Positions 1-64,000 of a stretch of DNA of 64,000 nucleotides are shown here, piece after piece. Numbering within the stretch: the stretch's first letter is position 1; every line of letters starts with the position of its first letter. The notes under the pieces were generated by a model. That model was not told where the DNA came from and ran no database searches. It was given only the letters and a program-made list of their open reading frames with translations. This stretch comes from Whitmania pigra (taxonomy: Eukaryota > Annelida > Clitellata > Hirudinida > Haemopidae): assembly GCA_021613335.1 (NCBI GenBank), contig JAJTWR010000278.1, positions 2,575,001-2,639,000 of the forward strand, given 5' to 3'. Made by a program: the position numbers and the translations under genes.

Positions 1-155
1 TACGATTTGACTTAATGTGGTCATACTTAATTAATAAACAGTCAAATATACGTGCATTTTAATTATTATTATTATTATTTACAAACAACTCATCGAAGAA
101 TCATCAGTTTCTTCAAATTAAATCATTTAAAACTTCATACGGTTATTTACTGAAC

Positions 156-293
156 CAATTGCATAAGACCATTTGCATAAGATCATTTGCATAATCGCAT
201 AGTCGAAATAGGAAGCACGGGCTTATGCAAATGGTCTTATGCAAATGATATTATGCAAATGATTGCATCGTGCTTCCTATTTCGACTTCCAGC
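156..293. promoter_or_regulatory. Five octamer (ATGCAAAT) motifs in an inverted-repeat cluster
   Basis: Perfect octamers lie at 171-178 and 185-192 (read as ATTTGCAT) and at 225-232, 239-246 and 253-260 (ATGCAAAT). Spacing within each group is exactly 14 bases. A 19-bp perfect inverted repeat (201-219 against 269-287, agtcgaaataggaagcacg) is interleaved. ATGCAAAT is the classical POU/Oct binding site. This could be an enhancer or simply a small tandem/inverted repeat that carries the motif. Confidence 0.4.
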
Positions 294-690
294 GGCGGGA
301 ATTCTCCCTCCTGACGATCCTTCCTGCTTATTTTTCTTCGTTTACGTTTTATTTTCATAAACTTTCAATCACCAATCACAATCGTACTGCATGACGTACT
401 AAATCGTACTCAATCGCATTTGTGTTGTTCAACGATTCCTTACAATTTAGCTTCATGTGTTTTTTTTTTAAATATTTTAAATTGTTACTTTTATTATTTC
501 TCCTCTAGAGTAATATGTAAATGAGATGTTAGTTAGGAAAGTAAGATTAAACCACGAAGTGCTGATCGACCCTCACGACTATCATTATCATAATCATCGC
601 CGTTATCACCGTAATCATCATCATATGTGAAATTACTCTTGAGATGTAGGTTAACCTTAATGAATAATTAGTAGGTATTAGTAGGTTTGC

Positions 691-1104
691 AATTAAATAA
701 TCATTGTAATTAAATGATCATTGAAATTAAATAATCATTGTAATTAAATAATCATTGTAATTAAATAATCATTGTAATTAAATGATCATTGAAATTAAAT
801 AATCATTGTAATTAAATAATCATTGTAATTAAATAATCATTGTAATTAAATGATCATTGAAATTAAATAATCATTGAAATTAATTAATCATTGAAAATAA
901 ATAATCATTGAAATTAATTAATCATTGTAATTAAATGATCATTGTAATTAAATAATCATTGTAATTAAATGATCATTGAAATTAAATAATCATTGAAATT
1001 AAATAATCATTGTAATTAAATAATCATTGTAATTAAATATTCATTGTAATTAAATATTCATTGTAATTAAATAATCATTGAAATTAAGTAATAATTGAAA
1101 TAAA
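691..1104. repeat. 17-bp minisatellite, about 24 copies
   Basis: Tandem unit aattaaataatcattgt. Variants differ by single changes (ataatc/atgatc, attgt/attga), giving a higher-order mix of unit types. Confidence 0.95.
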
Positions 1105-1533
1105 TGTCGGCCGAACTTTTGTCTGCACGTTTCAAGAACTCAGAAGCACGATAATGCATTCCTCATCTTTTTTGCTTTCTTCGCTTTGCAATAAAGCATG
1201 ATTATAAGACGTCATCATCATTATCATCACCGCCGTCATCATCATCATGATCATCATCATTGCCGTTGTCGTCACCATCTTCATCGTTCGTGGTTGTAAG
1301 ATGGTTTAGATGATTAAGACCTGACGTAGAAATGTTGTTGATGTTATCTATTTTTATTCCTCCATCCATTATTCAAGTGTTTGTTTTAACGTTCATTTCT
1401 TGTGGTTGTTGCGAACGGATTTATTGATTTATTTATTTGATTATAGTCCGTTGCATAACTGAGATGATTTGGTTTTGCGAACGGAGCTCTAGATTACAAT
1501 GATGTTAAAAACGACGACGACGACGACGACGAC

Positions 1534-1570
<37 letters not shown>

Positions 1571-2437
1571 CCCTGATGGTGATGACAATAGGGATCATGA
1601 TGATGATGACGATGGCGAAGGCAATTTTAATAATGGTGGCTGATGATGTGACACTGAGGTGTGAAACCACGTACATAATGTAGGTGATAGCCGAGGTTTC
1701 AAGTCAAGTTCTTTGTTGTTGTAAATTGTTGCTGCTGCTGTTGTGGCTGTTGTTGTAGTAAATTGTTATTGTTGTTGTAAATTGTTGTTGGCTTCTTAGA
1801 ATGACAGCATTTTCTGGTTGTTTACAAAAAAAACATCCTCTCTCTTTCTCACAATCTCCTCCATGAGCTTGCTTTCTTTCTTTTAATCGCATGATTTATA
1901 CTCGACAGAACCTTAGCCAATGTTGGCCAACAAAAGTTTCCTTTGCCATTTTTATATGTCTCGATGTTGTTGTTGTTGGTGGGGTTGATGTTGCATTGTT
2001 GCCCATGAATGTTGATTAGCTATTCGTTTAAATATAATTATAAATGTGACAAAGATTGATTAGTTATTCGTTTAAATATAAATATAAATGTGACAAAGTC
2101 GTCATGTAAGCAGATATTTTATCTTTTTTTTTGTGAAACACACCTTGGTATGTTTTTAATGATTTCAAGCAGTGGTTTCAGAGAATTTCGAAAAAGGCCT
2201 CTCGAGTTTCGACAGTCTCTTGAAGTTGATTTGTAATTGTTGTTAATTCATCCTTTGCTTTTAACTCTGTTGAGACAACATGTTGCTGTAACATGATGTC
2301 AACAGCATTGTTCGTTAATGTTTATTAGCAAGTCTTATGAACGAAGCAATGTTAAGAAACCATTTTTAAATGCTTCACTGCAAACGAAAAGTCTGTATTA
2401 CTAAATAACCATATTATATACAAATAAGTCATAAGGT

Positions 2438-2721
<284 letters not shown>

Positions 2722-2806
2722 GCGACAATAACAATAATAGTAACATTAATAATAATAATAACGACTAATCTGCTATTCTTGAACGAACGCATCATGCCCC
2801 ACAGGA

Positions 2807-24021
<21,215 letters not shown>

Positions 24022-27000
24022 TTATTCGACCTGCTTCGGAGATGACTCGATCTTGAAACTCAGGTGCACGGAACCAGGGGAATGATTGATTGTTTGTGGC
24101 AGTGTGCTGTTGTGATGTTGTCATGTGACGAGTGCCATAAGAATCACTTGATTGCTGCTCTAGCTCCTCAGCTTCTCCGGTTGCTCGTAGGGCGAAGTGT
24201 TTGCAAGAAATGTATGTAAAATGTACAGAAAATGCGGACGGTGATTTAATCTTTGAAATTTCAGTTTGTTCCATGTTGATCTTGTCGCTAATATTGTTTA
24301 TATTGTTTATATCATTTACATTGTTAATATTGTTAATATAATTTCATTGTTAATATCATTTCATTGTTACTTCACCCTGTACGTTTCCATGAGTTAGTAA
24401 GGGCATTGTTGTTTCAAGCACTTTTGTGAATATCAGATATCTCTCCAGACATTCTTTGCACATCTTCTGTCATAATTCGTCCAACATTCCAACGAAGCCT
24501 TCTGATTGGACGCAAGTCTTGGCACGTCTCTAACAATTCAAACTCGGCATTATTAAATGGCACGCACAATTTCTTACCTGAGCTTTAATTTGAGGTAGTC
24601 GTCAGTTTGTTGTGATCGTGCTGTATTGTCGTTGTGTTTGTGTTGTTGCGGTTGTGTTTGTGTTGTTGTGATTATATTGATTATGTTGCATTCATGAATA
24701 TTTAATGCTGGTGTCTTTTGTTTATCATTTGTCGATATCAACTCACACCTCGGACGATTCGATGTTGTTGAATTTCTTTCTCATTGCAGCTATTTTGGTA
24801 TTGTCTGTCGAGAGATGGCCATTACTCGAGTTGGATTGTACAGATGTCGGACAATAATGTTTAACAGTTCGGTCGTGATTTTAAAAGATTTGTATTTAAA
24901 TTAGTCAAATGATCTGATGTAATTTTAGAAGGAATTACGACAACGAATCCATAACTTTCGTATCGTTACTAACTTTTACTTTAAAAAATATTGAAATGTA
25001 AGAACAAATTTTTGAAAAAAATTGATTACACTTCGGTTTTTGCTTGACTTCTATGGAGATCAATCTCGAAAGACATTGATGCCTTCGTAATAACTTTTGA
25101 CCAGATGATATCAGAGACATGTACAAAATAGTATCGCGTATACTCATCAATTGTTGACTTAACTTTTGGCCTGCAGATTTTTGTATTATTATTATTATCA
25201 TCATCATTATTATTATTATCATCAAACAAAATTTTGATTTTGTAAAGAATCTACTGTGCATCTAACATCATCTGTTTCTCTGTTCAAATATCTTTCTTCT
25301 GTCCTCTCTCATTTTGATTTGGTATTTAATTGATCTTGCCATTAAAAAGTGGAAGGGTGTGCGAGCTGTTCCCGTACTTTTATTTACGTTTCCTTTTGAT
25401 CGTCATTGTGATAAATCCATCAGGTGTTTATGATGAAATTGCATAATCACTATCATCACCTCTTATCCGAGTGCCCGAGTGCTCATTGTGGCTTGGCAGT
25501 TGATGTACATAGGGTGTCGAATTGTTTCCCATGTGATGCATCCTGTTGCCTTTTGCACGCCTCATCATCTATCGAGATCTCACAGTTCCTTTGTACGGAG
25601 TACGATACCTTCTAAGACGATTCTGCTTCGTCGATACTAACTTAATTAAAATTAATGATGATGACAATGATAATTAACACACAGCTCTTACCACCCGTTA
25701 GCTTCACTCTTTAACCTTTAACCTTTAACGTTGTCCGTTGAAATTTCACTAGTGGGACGTCGCGAATCGTGAATGCCGGTGATTTTGCTCAAATGTAACT
25801 GATTGTAAAACTGATTGTTTTGACCTTTTTGAAGAAAATTCTTTGTATTTTCAACGTTTATCTTTGCAACCAAATTATCGTTGGTTATTCTTGTGATGCC
25901 AGTGGTAACTTGTTGAAAATTGCGATGAAATACAGCAGCAACAACGACACTTGACACGTGACAACTTGTGATGATTCGTGCTTGAAAGGGAAATTATTTT
26001 TTTCAAAAGCTTCTTTGTGGTAACCTTTCCTTGCCCTCAGTTCAATTAAATTCCGCTCAAACGTAGCGATAACTGCTATTAAGTTAACAAATGATTGGTT
26101 TGGCAGACATATGACAGCTATTGTTGCTCGTTTTATCCATTTTGAGAGGTTCTGAGATATACAGGTGGATTACCTAGGATTGGGGGTTGATGTTGTCTTA
26201 TGTCTCGGTGAGATCAGTCTCATTATATGTCAGCACCAACACAGACAAAAATGGTAACAGAAATATGAGTCTATTTTAACATTGATGAATACAATAACAC
26301 AAATATCGATAGATGTATTAAAGGCTGAGAAGGAAGGCAAGTTGCAAGGAATACCCAGGCATCCTCGAAAAAGGTGTAATTGTGCAGATATTCTCAGAAA
26401 ACCTAAAAGGATGAAAGTATGGTGGGAGGGCTTGTTTGATTGTAATACTTTTGTTTGGCCTTAATTTGTAATTCTAAAAATTATATTTGGAACTGTACAT
26501 TCATGGATGTCATTTGGAGCGCCTTGACTTTAAGCTAGACTCAAAATAAAAGGTAATCTCATGTTGTGTGAGGATTTGCCCCCATTTAATTCTAGCTAGA
26601 AGCAAAAAAGAAAAGGTCGTCTCAAGTTGTGTGAGGTTTGTAATAAATTATTTGTCGACAGTTTCAAATAAAAGTTCTCAACTCAACAACATGCTTGCCC
26701 TCCATTGCAAAAGGCTTAAGTGACGTTCCTAGAGAAAAGTGGAAGAAATATTCAACTGTAATTTGAGGTTATCATGTATTGATTTGCCGTGTTTGTAAAG
26801 CGCAACTGGACGATTAGGACGTTGCTGAAGGGGTAAGAATTCATGGTGCAAATTCATGTTCAGTGGTTGACCAATTTGAGGAGTCGCTATCAAGAGAATG
26901 AAAATTGTTTGTTTCATAATATAATTTAAAACATGGTCTATAAAAATATCAAAAAAATGTTTCAAATAGCTGTTTTATGTTGCAATTAATTATCACAACT

Positions 27001-27727
27001 TGTTGCAGTCCAATGAGGCGATTTCGAATTTGTTAATAAATTCAATAATAACACATTGTGAGATATGAACCAAATTTATGTTTTATTTAATTTACAAAAA
27101 AGTAATTGATTTTTAAGTTATTTATATTTTACAGCATACAATAACACAAATATCGAAATAAAATGGTAAGCATTTGCAACGAAACTCTAAGAATTTCAGA
27201 ATAAGTTCAGAATTACAAATAGTGAAACAATACTATCGATAGATTTTAGAAAAAAATTAATGCAATGATAAATCTGAAGGCTCACATTCATCAAATCAAT
27301 GAACCACAGATCGTATACTAGACATCGCTCATTTTCTAAATAAAACTTATTATACTAATACTAATAATATTATATTATATTATATTATGTTATGTTATGT
27401 TATATTAATGTTGATGTAATAATGCTATTAACAATGACCACTTGTTTTGGCATAATTTACAACCCTTTCCTTCACAACCAGTTTGGCAAAATTCCTGCAA
27501 ATAAATTATACATATGAATTGAATGTAATCTCAAGCTGATTCTTAAACGAAACATACCTATAAAATTGTACGCTCCAAGAGACTCTTTGTGATCTCATTT
27601 CTAACAATAAAAATAACAGATTCGAAAGTTAAAGAGCTGTTTAATTTGCGATTTAAATTTAAATTATTATTATCAAAATGTCAATTCCTGCAATCACCTC
27701 ATCTGGGCGATACGGCGTGTCCGTCCG

Positions 27728-28125
27728 TTGATTTTTGCCCTTGCACGCTGCCTTGTTCTATCTCGTCTAGACTATTGTAACTCGCTTCTTTATGGCACAT
27801 CAGCGCAGGGCACAGCTTCTTTAACTCAATCCTTGCAAAGCGTCCAAAACAAGCTTGCCAAGCTTGTTCTCCTCAACCCTACCCTCAATAGCACGAACTG
27901 CCTGAAGAAATTGCACTGATTGCCGATTCATGGTAGTATCACCATCAAAATCGCGCTCATGACATGTCACACTCTAGCGACATCCATCCCACCTTATCTC
28001 CATCACCTAATAGATCCATCCCTGGAGCTCTTCAAGCGCCATCCGAAGACCCACCTCTTCAGGACTTCATGGGACAGCGAAGACACAAGGCGCCTCTGGC
28101 GCTATGCATATGGCACTTTATAATT
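27728..28125 (+). mobile_element. Non-LTR retrotransposon (L2/CR1-type) ORF2 3' fragment, frameshifted
   Basis: Codes LSRLDYCNSLLYG, the hallmark C-terminal reverse-transcriptase motif of L2/CR1/RTE-like LINEs. After a frameshift at about 27919 it reads LPIHGSITIKIALMTCHTLA...PPYLHHLI, and after a further shift KTHLFRTSWDSEDTRRLWRY. It is 5'-truncated and broken, therefore inactive. Its last bases (ggcgctatgcatatggca) recur near 61470-61490. Confidence 0.85.
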
Positions 28126-29303
28126 ATTAATTATTATTTATTATTACTTGATTTACTTACATGAAATTCCATTTGAGTTCAACAAATCCGCTTGATGTAT
28201 GTCAACATTATCTACATCATAAATATATTTTAATAAGGCGCTTCTAATCTTCACTAAAACCTTTTATTCAAACCTTTTCATATTTTGGTATTTGTTCCAA
28301 GTAGTTTACATTGGAAAGTCTGACCAATCTTGCCCCGTCGATCAGAGAGAATTCGCCAAAAGCAATTTGGAAAACATTTGGCTGGTGGAAAGGTGTTGTG
28401 CAGCGAATAAATATTAATATATTGCAAAGTTATATTACAAATCGCAATACTTGATCTTTTGGAATACAGGTCCAGAAGCCTTTGTTTATTACTACTTACT
28501 TTCTATTACATTCTATTTCGATAAAAACATAACAATAAGCAATTGGACTCGAATTGGAATCGAGCGAATTCAAATTAGTCAAAATGGTTAAGCCAAATGT
28601 TTATTCTGTAGATCAAGGATAGTTCATTTCAGCTTTTTCCGGGGATGAACAGGGCAAACCCTGTATATATATTATTTTTAAATCTGATTCCTATTAGGAG
28701 TGAGAAACAGTTGCATGTGGGGTTCGTCCAGAAAAAGTTAATTTAATCTTCTTACGAAAAGATTCGGTGGAAATATTTAGAATACGACTATCGAAATTTG
28801 GATATTGACTAAAAGGAGTGGTTTATCAAACAAACATTAGTCTCCTTAAACCTCTATAATTAAATGTTACGTTAAAAGAAGGCAATCCGCATCTCGTTTA
28901 AGGAAATTTGGATATTTCATAACACTATTATTTTCGAATTAGCAGTGCCTTTTTCTGGAGCTATGCATTTTTGTTTACCAATATTGTTGATTTGACTTTT
29001 AGCTAAGTTAAGCTATTATGACAGAACTTAGTATTGAAATTTACTTGCACAATAAATTGTGTTGCTCACGACGGCAGCGCGGATTCGAATCCCGTTGCGG
29101 GTGAACCGTCCTATTCATCAAGATATGCAACGGACGTTAATGAAACAATTAATTTGAAACAAAAATTTTAAAATGAAACAATATTTAATTTCTAAGTACG
29201 TCGAGATTTATCTGGATGGAGGCCTCGGTGCAGCCTGATTGGTGAAGGCCCCTGAGCATCCGATGATGCCTAAACCTGAGTATGAGATTTGTTTTATTCT
29301 TAT

Positions 29304-29490
<187 letters not shown>

Positions 29491-31305
29491 TTATTATACT
29501 TACAACTTTTGTTAGCGATCGCTTTTGGTCGACACATGTGAGTTCATAAATATTATTTCGAGAAATTTAATATTTGACGTACGAAATTCTTATGCATTTA
29601 TTGGCGCCCGTTTAAGTTGAGAACTTAACGAGAATTAAGATTTAAGTTTATTCGATGTTTCATTTTTTTGTTTTTTTTTGTTTATTTAATAAATAAAGAA
29701 CGGCAGATTAAAATTTGTTGGGTATTAAAACATTGTGGATGAGATGAAAAATATAAAATTTTAGTGATTATGTAGAATGATCATCACAAAAATATCGATA
29801 ATATAAATTTTGAGACATGCTACATTTTGCTGTTTTACTTTTAAACGTTTTTGATCGCCTGGCTCTTACAGACCTTCGATTTCCATTTGAGCAATTTGAA
29901 TATTTGAATGAGCGTTTCGAACGCTGAAATTCACTAGCAAAATGTTACAATGATAATGCAACGGTTGCCATATTATTTTTATGAAGCAAGTATTATCGAC
30001 ATAAAGAGAATATCGACAATGAAGTCGTTAACGAAGTTATATTGAGCGTGAACAATGCCGACTTGGCATGTTGAGCTGAGACTTAGGAATTCCTGTAGGA
30101 TTATAAAAAGAAAAAGAGTTAAAAAATTTGTTCGCTCAGTCCAGACTTGGGAATGTTACGAGATTCTTTAACTCGTCTGAAATGCTGGAAAATTGCAAAT
30201 ATCTGATCGAATTTGTGGAATTGTTTCTCAGAGAGTGGATAAGGGATCTAATTGACTTGATTTTAAATCCTTAAATTTAGCCAACTCGCTTCTTTCCTTT
30301 ACATTGAATGATGCTATTTATCTTATCTCACAGTTGATTTTTATTATTATGCTGAAAAAGATGTGGGTAGTGCGGGTGTAACAAGTATCACATCGTCGTT
30401 GTTAACGCTGTTACCCATGACGTCACAATTCGTACACAAATTCAAATAGCTTCACCCAAGAAAATGTGTTTCCAGTTAAGAATTAACTAGCAATTAGTGA
30501 TCAGTAGAATGAAATTGATTGTCATTTGTAATGAAATGCTTTTAGGCTCGTTGAATATTCACTATAGAGAGTATGGTGATGCGACAGAGGTGTCTGTTAA
30601 TGACACTGTGTTGAAGTTAATGTAATCATCGATAAAGTAAATTAATTCATTGATTATTAAAAGTAATCGTCAAGCAATGGTGTTTAATGTTTTATTGGAA
30701 GCAGCAGTTAAGTTATTTAGGCTGGCCAAATGCAGTGGACTTTAATTTTAGCTTAAAATGGATCAAGGCCCCCAACGTTTCCCAGAGAATGGGTTAGTGA
30801 TGTAATGGGTGAGTGAGTTGTGTGTCGAAGAATTAAAAGTAACGCTACTTTCAGAAGCAAATAGTTGAAACATATCCAAAGGATGGACGGACGGATGGGT
30901 GGGTGGGCCCAAGGATTACAAGACACGATAAGAAATGACTGATATGGGATGATGGATCGGAAAATAGGACGCGTGGATCGAGTGAGAACAACAACAAAGT
31001 TGCGTCCAATAGTCGCACGTGCTTCAGCAGCATTCAATTTTATTGCACCAAATCGACACGCGCAAACTCCCGCTCAAAGCGTGCAGACGAAGGGGAGCCC
31101 GTTTATTAGCAGATGCTCCTCTTATTCGTCTTCTCAGCATCCTTAACTGCTCGTACTCTCTCGGTTTCGTCGTTTTAAAGCCATAATAGATTATCCTGTC
31201 GAAGTATTGGAGTGAATAGAACTGAATTTCGACAACAAGTTTTCTCGATACTCATGTACTTCTGGTAACATCTCGGTCGTCCAAGATTTCTTCAGACCGA
31301 TCAGA

Positions 31306-62455
<31,150 letters not shown>

Positions 62456-63450
62456 TTCCTTGTCTTCTTAGCTTCAAAGGATCTATTTATTCGGCATACA
62501 TTTTTACGTCACTCGGAGCGGGCAGTGCTGACGCAGAGGGTGCTTTTTTAAAAAAAGCCAGCGCTTTGAAATGAAATTAGTGCCTTGGAAATATTAGTTT
62601 GCTCGCAAGGGTTCGTCCGCTGCAAAATGGCCCTGCTTTCTTGTGTATTATTATCTTTGAAGCTCCTATTTAATCGAACCAATTATTTTCAACTTTTCCC
62701 CTTTTACAATCTGGATGACTTTTCTTCTCAGAAGTGATGATTACTTAGAAGTCGACTATGTTTCTTAACAAAGGTGGGTGGAGCCTGCTGTAGTCTCTAT
62801 ATAGATGGATATATATATTTGTCGTCATCACCATTATCATCTGAATTAGGCATATAATTGTTTGTAGAGCTTTTTAAAGTTTTTAAATTCAACAGCAAAG
62901 TCGATGGGATTTATTTGCAACTTATTAAAAAATGTTCTCAAGTTTGTGCATTCTCATCTGCTTCGGATCTGCTCTTTCGGATTTCTAGAAATGCTGCTGC
63001 TGCACTGTCTCGACAAATATCTCACTAGAACTTCTATGAAAATAAAGTTTCTATAGTCTTACACAGTCGTTCAAATCTTTAGACCCATCGTGCCAAACAA
63101 ATGTGTTCCTAAGGGGTTTTTATTTCAATTAAAGTGTAGGTACAGCTAGGTATTGTTTTGTGATACAATTGAAGGACCAGAGACAGCTTGTTACCTTCAC
63201 AGGCTGTGAGCCCTTAACCTGCAGGCTAAGAGAATTTGAAAATATAGTGGCTGAACTGCAAAGAGCAATGATTATTTTGAAATGTGTTGACTATGACAAA
63301 TTATGATCAATTTCACTTGAAGAACCAATGGGTTGGGTTTTTTAATCTTTTTGACTAGTAAAAAATCTTATAGTCATGGCGCATATTAGGAATTTCTCAA
63401 AATCATCCAAACAAAGAAGCTTTAATGTGCTCAAGATGGACCAGTCATTT
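62456..63450. other. Convergent 3' UTR region of fibrillin and MAGUK genes
   Basis: About 1 kb between the two stop codons. AATAAA at 63041-63046 (+) suits the fibrillin transcript (3' UTR about 600 bases). TTTATT at 63119-63124 gives AATAAA on the minus strand for the MAGUK transcript (3' UTR about 330 bases). No other feature seen. Confidence 0.55.
63041..63046 (+). terminator. Candidate poly(A) signal of fibrillin
   Basis: AATAAA followed by a T-rich stretch; the first canonical signal downstream of the fibrillin stop on this strand that I noticed. Confidence 0.45.
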
Positions 63451-63877
63451 TCAGTAGACCCATGATATCGGGACCCACTGTGGTTCTGTGCTGAGCATTT
63501 CAATAGCTCTCCTGAGTTTGTTGTAGGCTTCATCGAAGTTGTCATTGAGTATAGTCAGGTCGAAATAGTGTTTATATTGTCTCTCGATCTTGGTACTCTC
63601 CTCGTAAGTAGCTCTGAAGTCTCCTTCCTGAAATATCAAGTGCACTTGAATTGTTAACAACCTTGCCAATGCCCAAAGGTTAGTGGGATAGCGTGCTCAA
63701 ACGTGATGGCAAATGGTAGTGCGGTGATAAGTCGGGGAGCTGACTCACCGTTTTGAATTTTTCTGTTTTCCTCTGCATTCTGGCCCACTCGTACATATTA
63801 CGTTGTATTTCCACTTCAGGTGAGGCAATGAAAACCACATAGGGCATGAATTCTGCAGTTTTTACTGTTTTAATTGC
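63451..63877 (-). CDS. MPP2/MPP6-like MAGUK, last two exons (partial)
   Basis: Minus-strand exons 63749-63877 and 63451-63627 join in phase 0. The first reads AIKTVKTAEFMPYVVFIASP then EVEIQRNMYEWARMQRK. The second reads EGDFRATYEESTKIERQYKH, YFDLTILNDNFDEAYNKL and ends EPQWVPISWVY before TAG/TGA. These are the C-terminal 101 residues of the guanylate-kinase-like domain of p55/MPP scaffolds, which are membrane-associated adaptors with PDZ-SH3-GK modules. The GK domain in this family binds phosphopeptides rather than making GDP. The WVPISWVY end is typical of MPP2/MPP6. MPP1 and CASK are alternatives. The 5' part (L27, PDZ, SH3) lies beyond 64000. Confidence 0.9.
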
Positions 63878-64000
63878 CTGCAAATGCAAGTAAAAGGCGA
63901 ATAATGTATGAGTAAAAGCGAATTGCACCGTTAGTCAACATGATATGTATTAACAATATTGTAAAAAAAAACCTTGCTCCAGAAATATTTAAAATTCTGT

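Noticed and set aside
26282..26464. 60-codon frame with KPKRMKVWWEGLFDC
   Set aside because: It has a coding-like look, but no family I recognise and no partner exons. Possibly a transposon fragment; not called a gene.
29060..29105. Possible tRNA gene or SINE (ggattcgaatcccg)
   Set aside because: Only a B-box-like stretch is present; I found no A box or acceptor stem.

Overview
The window is nuclear DNA from an animal and is most likely invertebrate. It is AT-rich and full of microsatellites. It has long introns with GT-AG borders and no bacterial gene structure. The genes belong to animal-specific families: an interferon regulatory factor (IRF), a fibrillin and a p55/MPP-type membrane-associated guanylate kinase. 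The sequence alone does not let me name the phylum.

There are three genes. (1) 2807-24021, + strand: an IRF-family transcription factor. I assembled seven coding exons in frame, giving 1061 residues. It has a clear IRF DNA-binding domain at residues about 50-155. The remaining roughly 900 residues are low-complexity and charged, and I see no IRF-association domain in them. (2) 31306-62455, + strand: a complete fibrillin. I assembled 65 coding exons in frame, giving 2969 residues. The domain order matches the vertebrate fibrillin plan one for one: signal peptide, N-terminal unique domain, three EGFs, Hyb1, two cbEGF, TB1, proline-rich segment with EGF4, then cbEGF/TB/Hyb2 blocks totalling 43 cbEGF-position modules, seven TB and two hybrid domains, and a C-terminal unique domain with a basic cleavage site. 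(3) 63451 to beyond 64000, - strand: the last two exons of an MPP2/MPP6-like guanylate kinase scaffold, convergent with the fibrillin gene.

Region by region: 1-2800 is upstream sequence with an octamer-motif cluster and a 17-bp minisatellite. Positions 3095-20494 are mostly two long IRF introns (7.7 and 9.2 kb) holding a 20-bp minisatellite, GAT/ATC and ATT microsatellites and two hAT elements. Positions 24022-31305 are the intergenic gap, with a decayed LINE. From 31306 to 62455 fibrillin exons are spaced every 0.1-1.4 kb, with two related hAT insertions and a tRNA-derived SINE head in introns. Positions 62456-63450 hold the facing 3' ends of fibrillin and the MAGUK gene.

The genes are not an operon and share no obvious pathway. 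One is a nuclear regulator, one an extracellular microfibril protein and one a membrane scaffold. The points most worth following up are the unusual long C-terminal half of the IRF, the cleavable C-terminal fragment of the fibrillin, the odd cysteine in cbEGF18, the two C-terminal EGFs that lost calcium-binding signatures, and three places where tandem repeats press directly on coding exons or splice sites.
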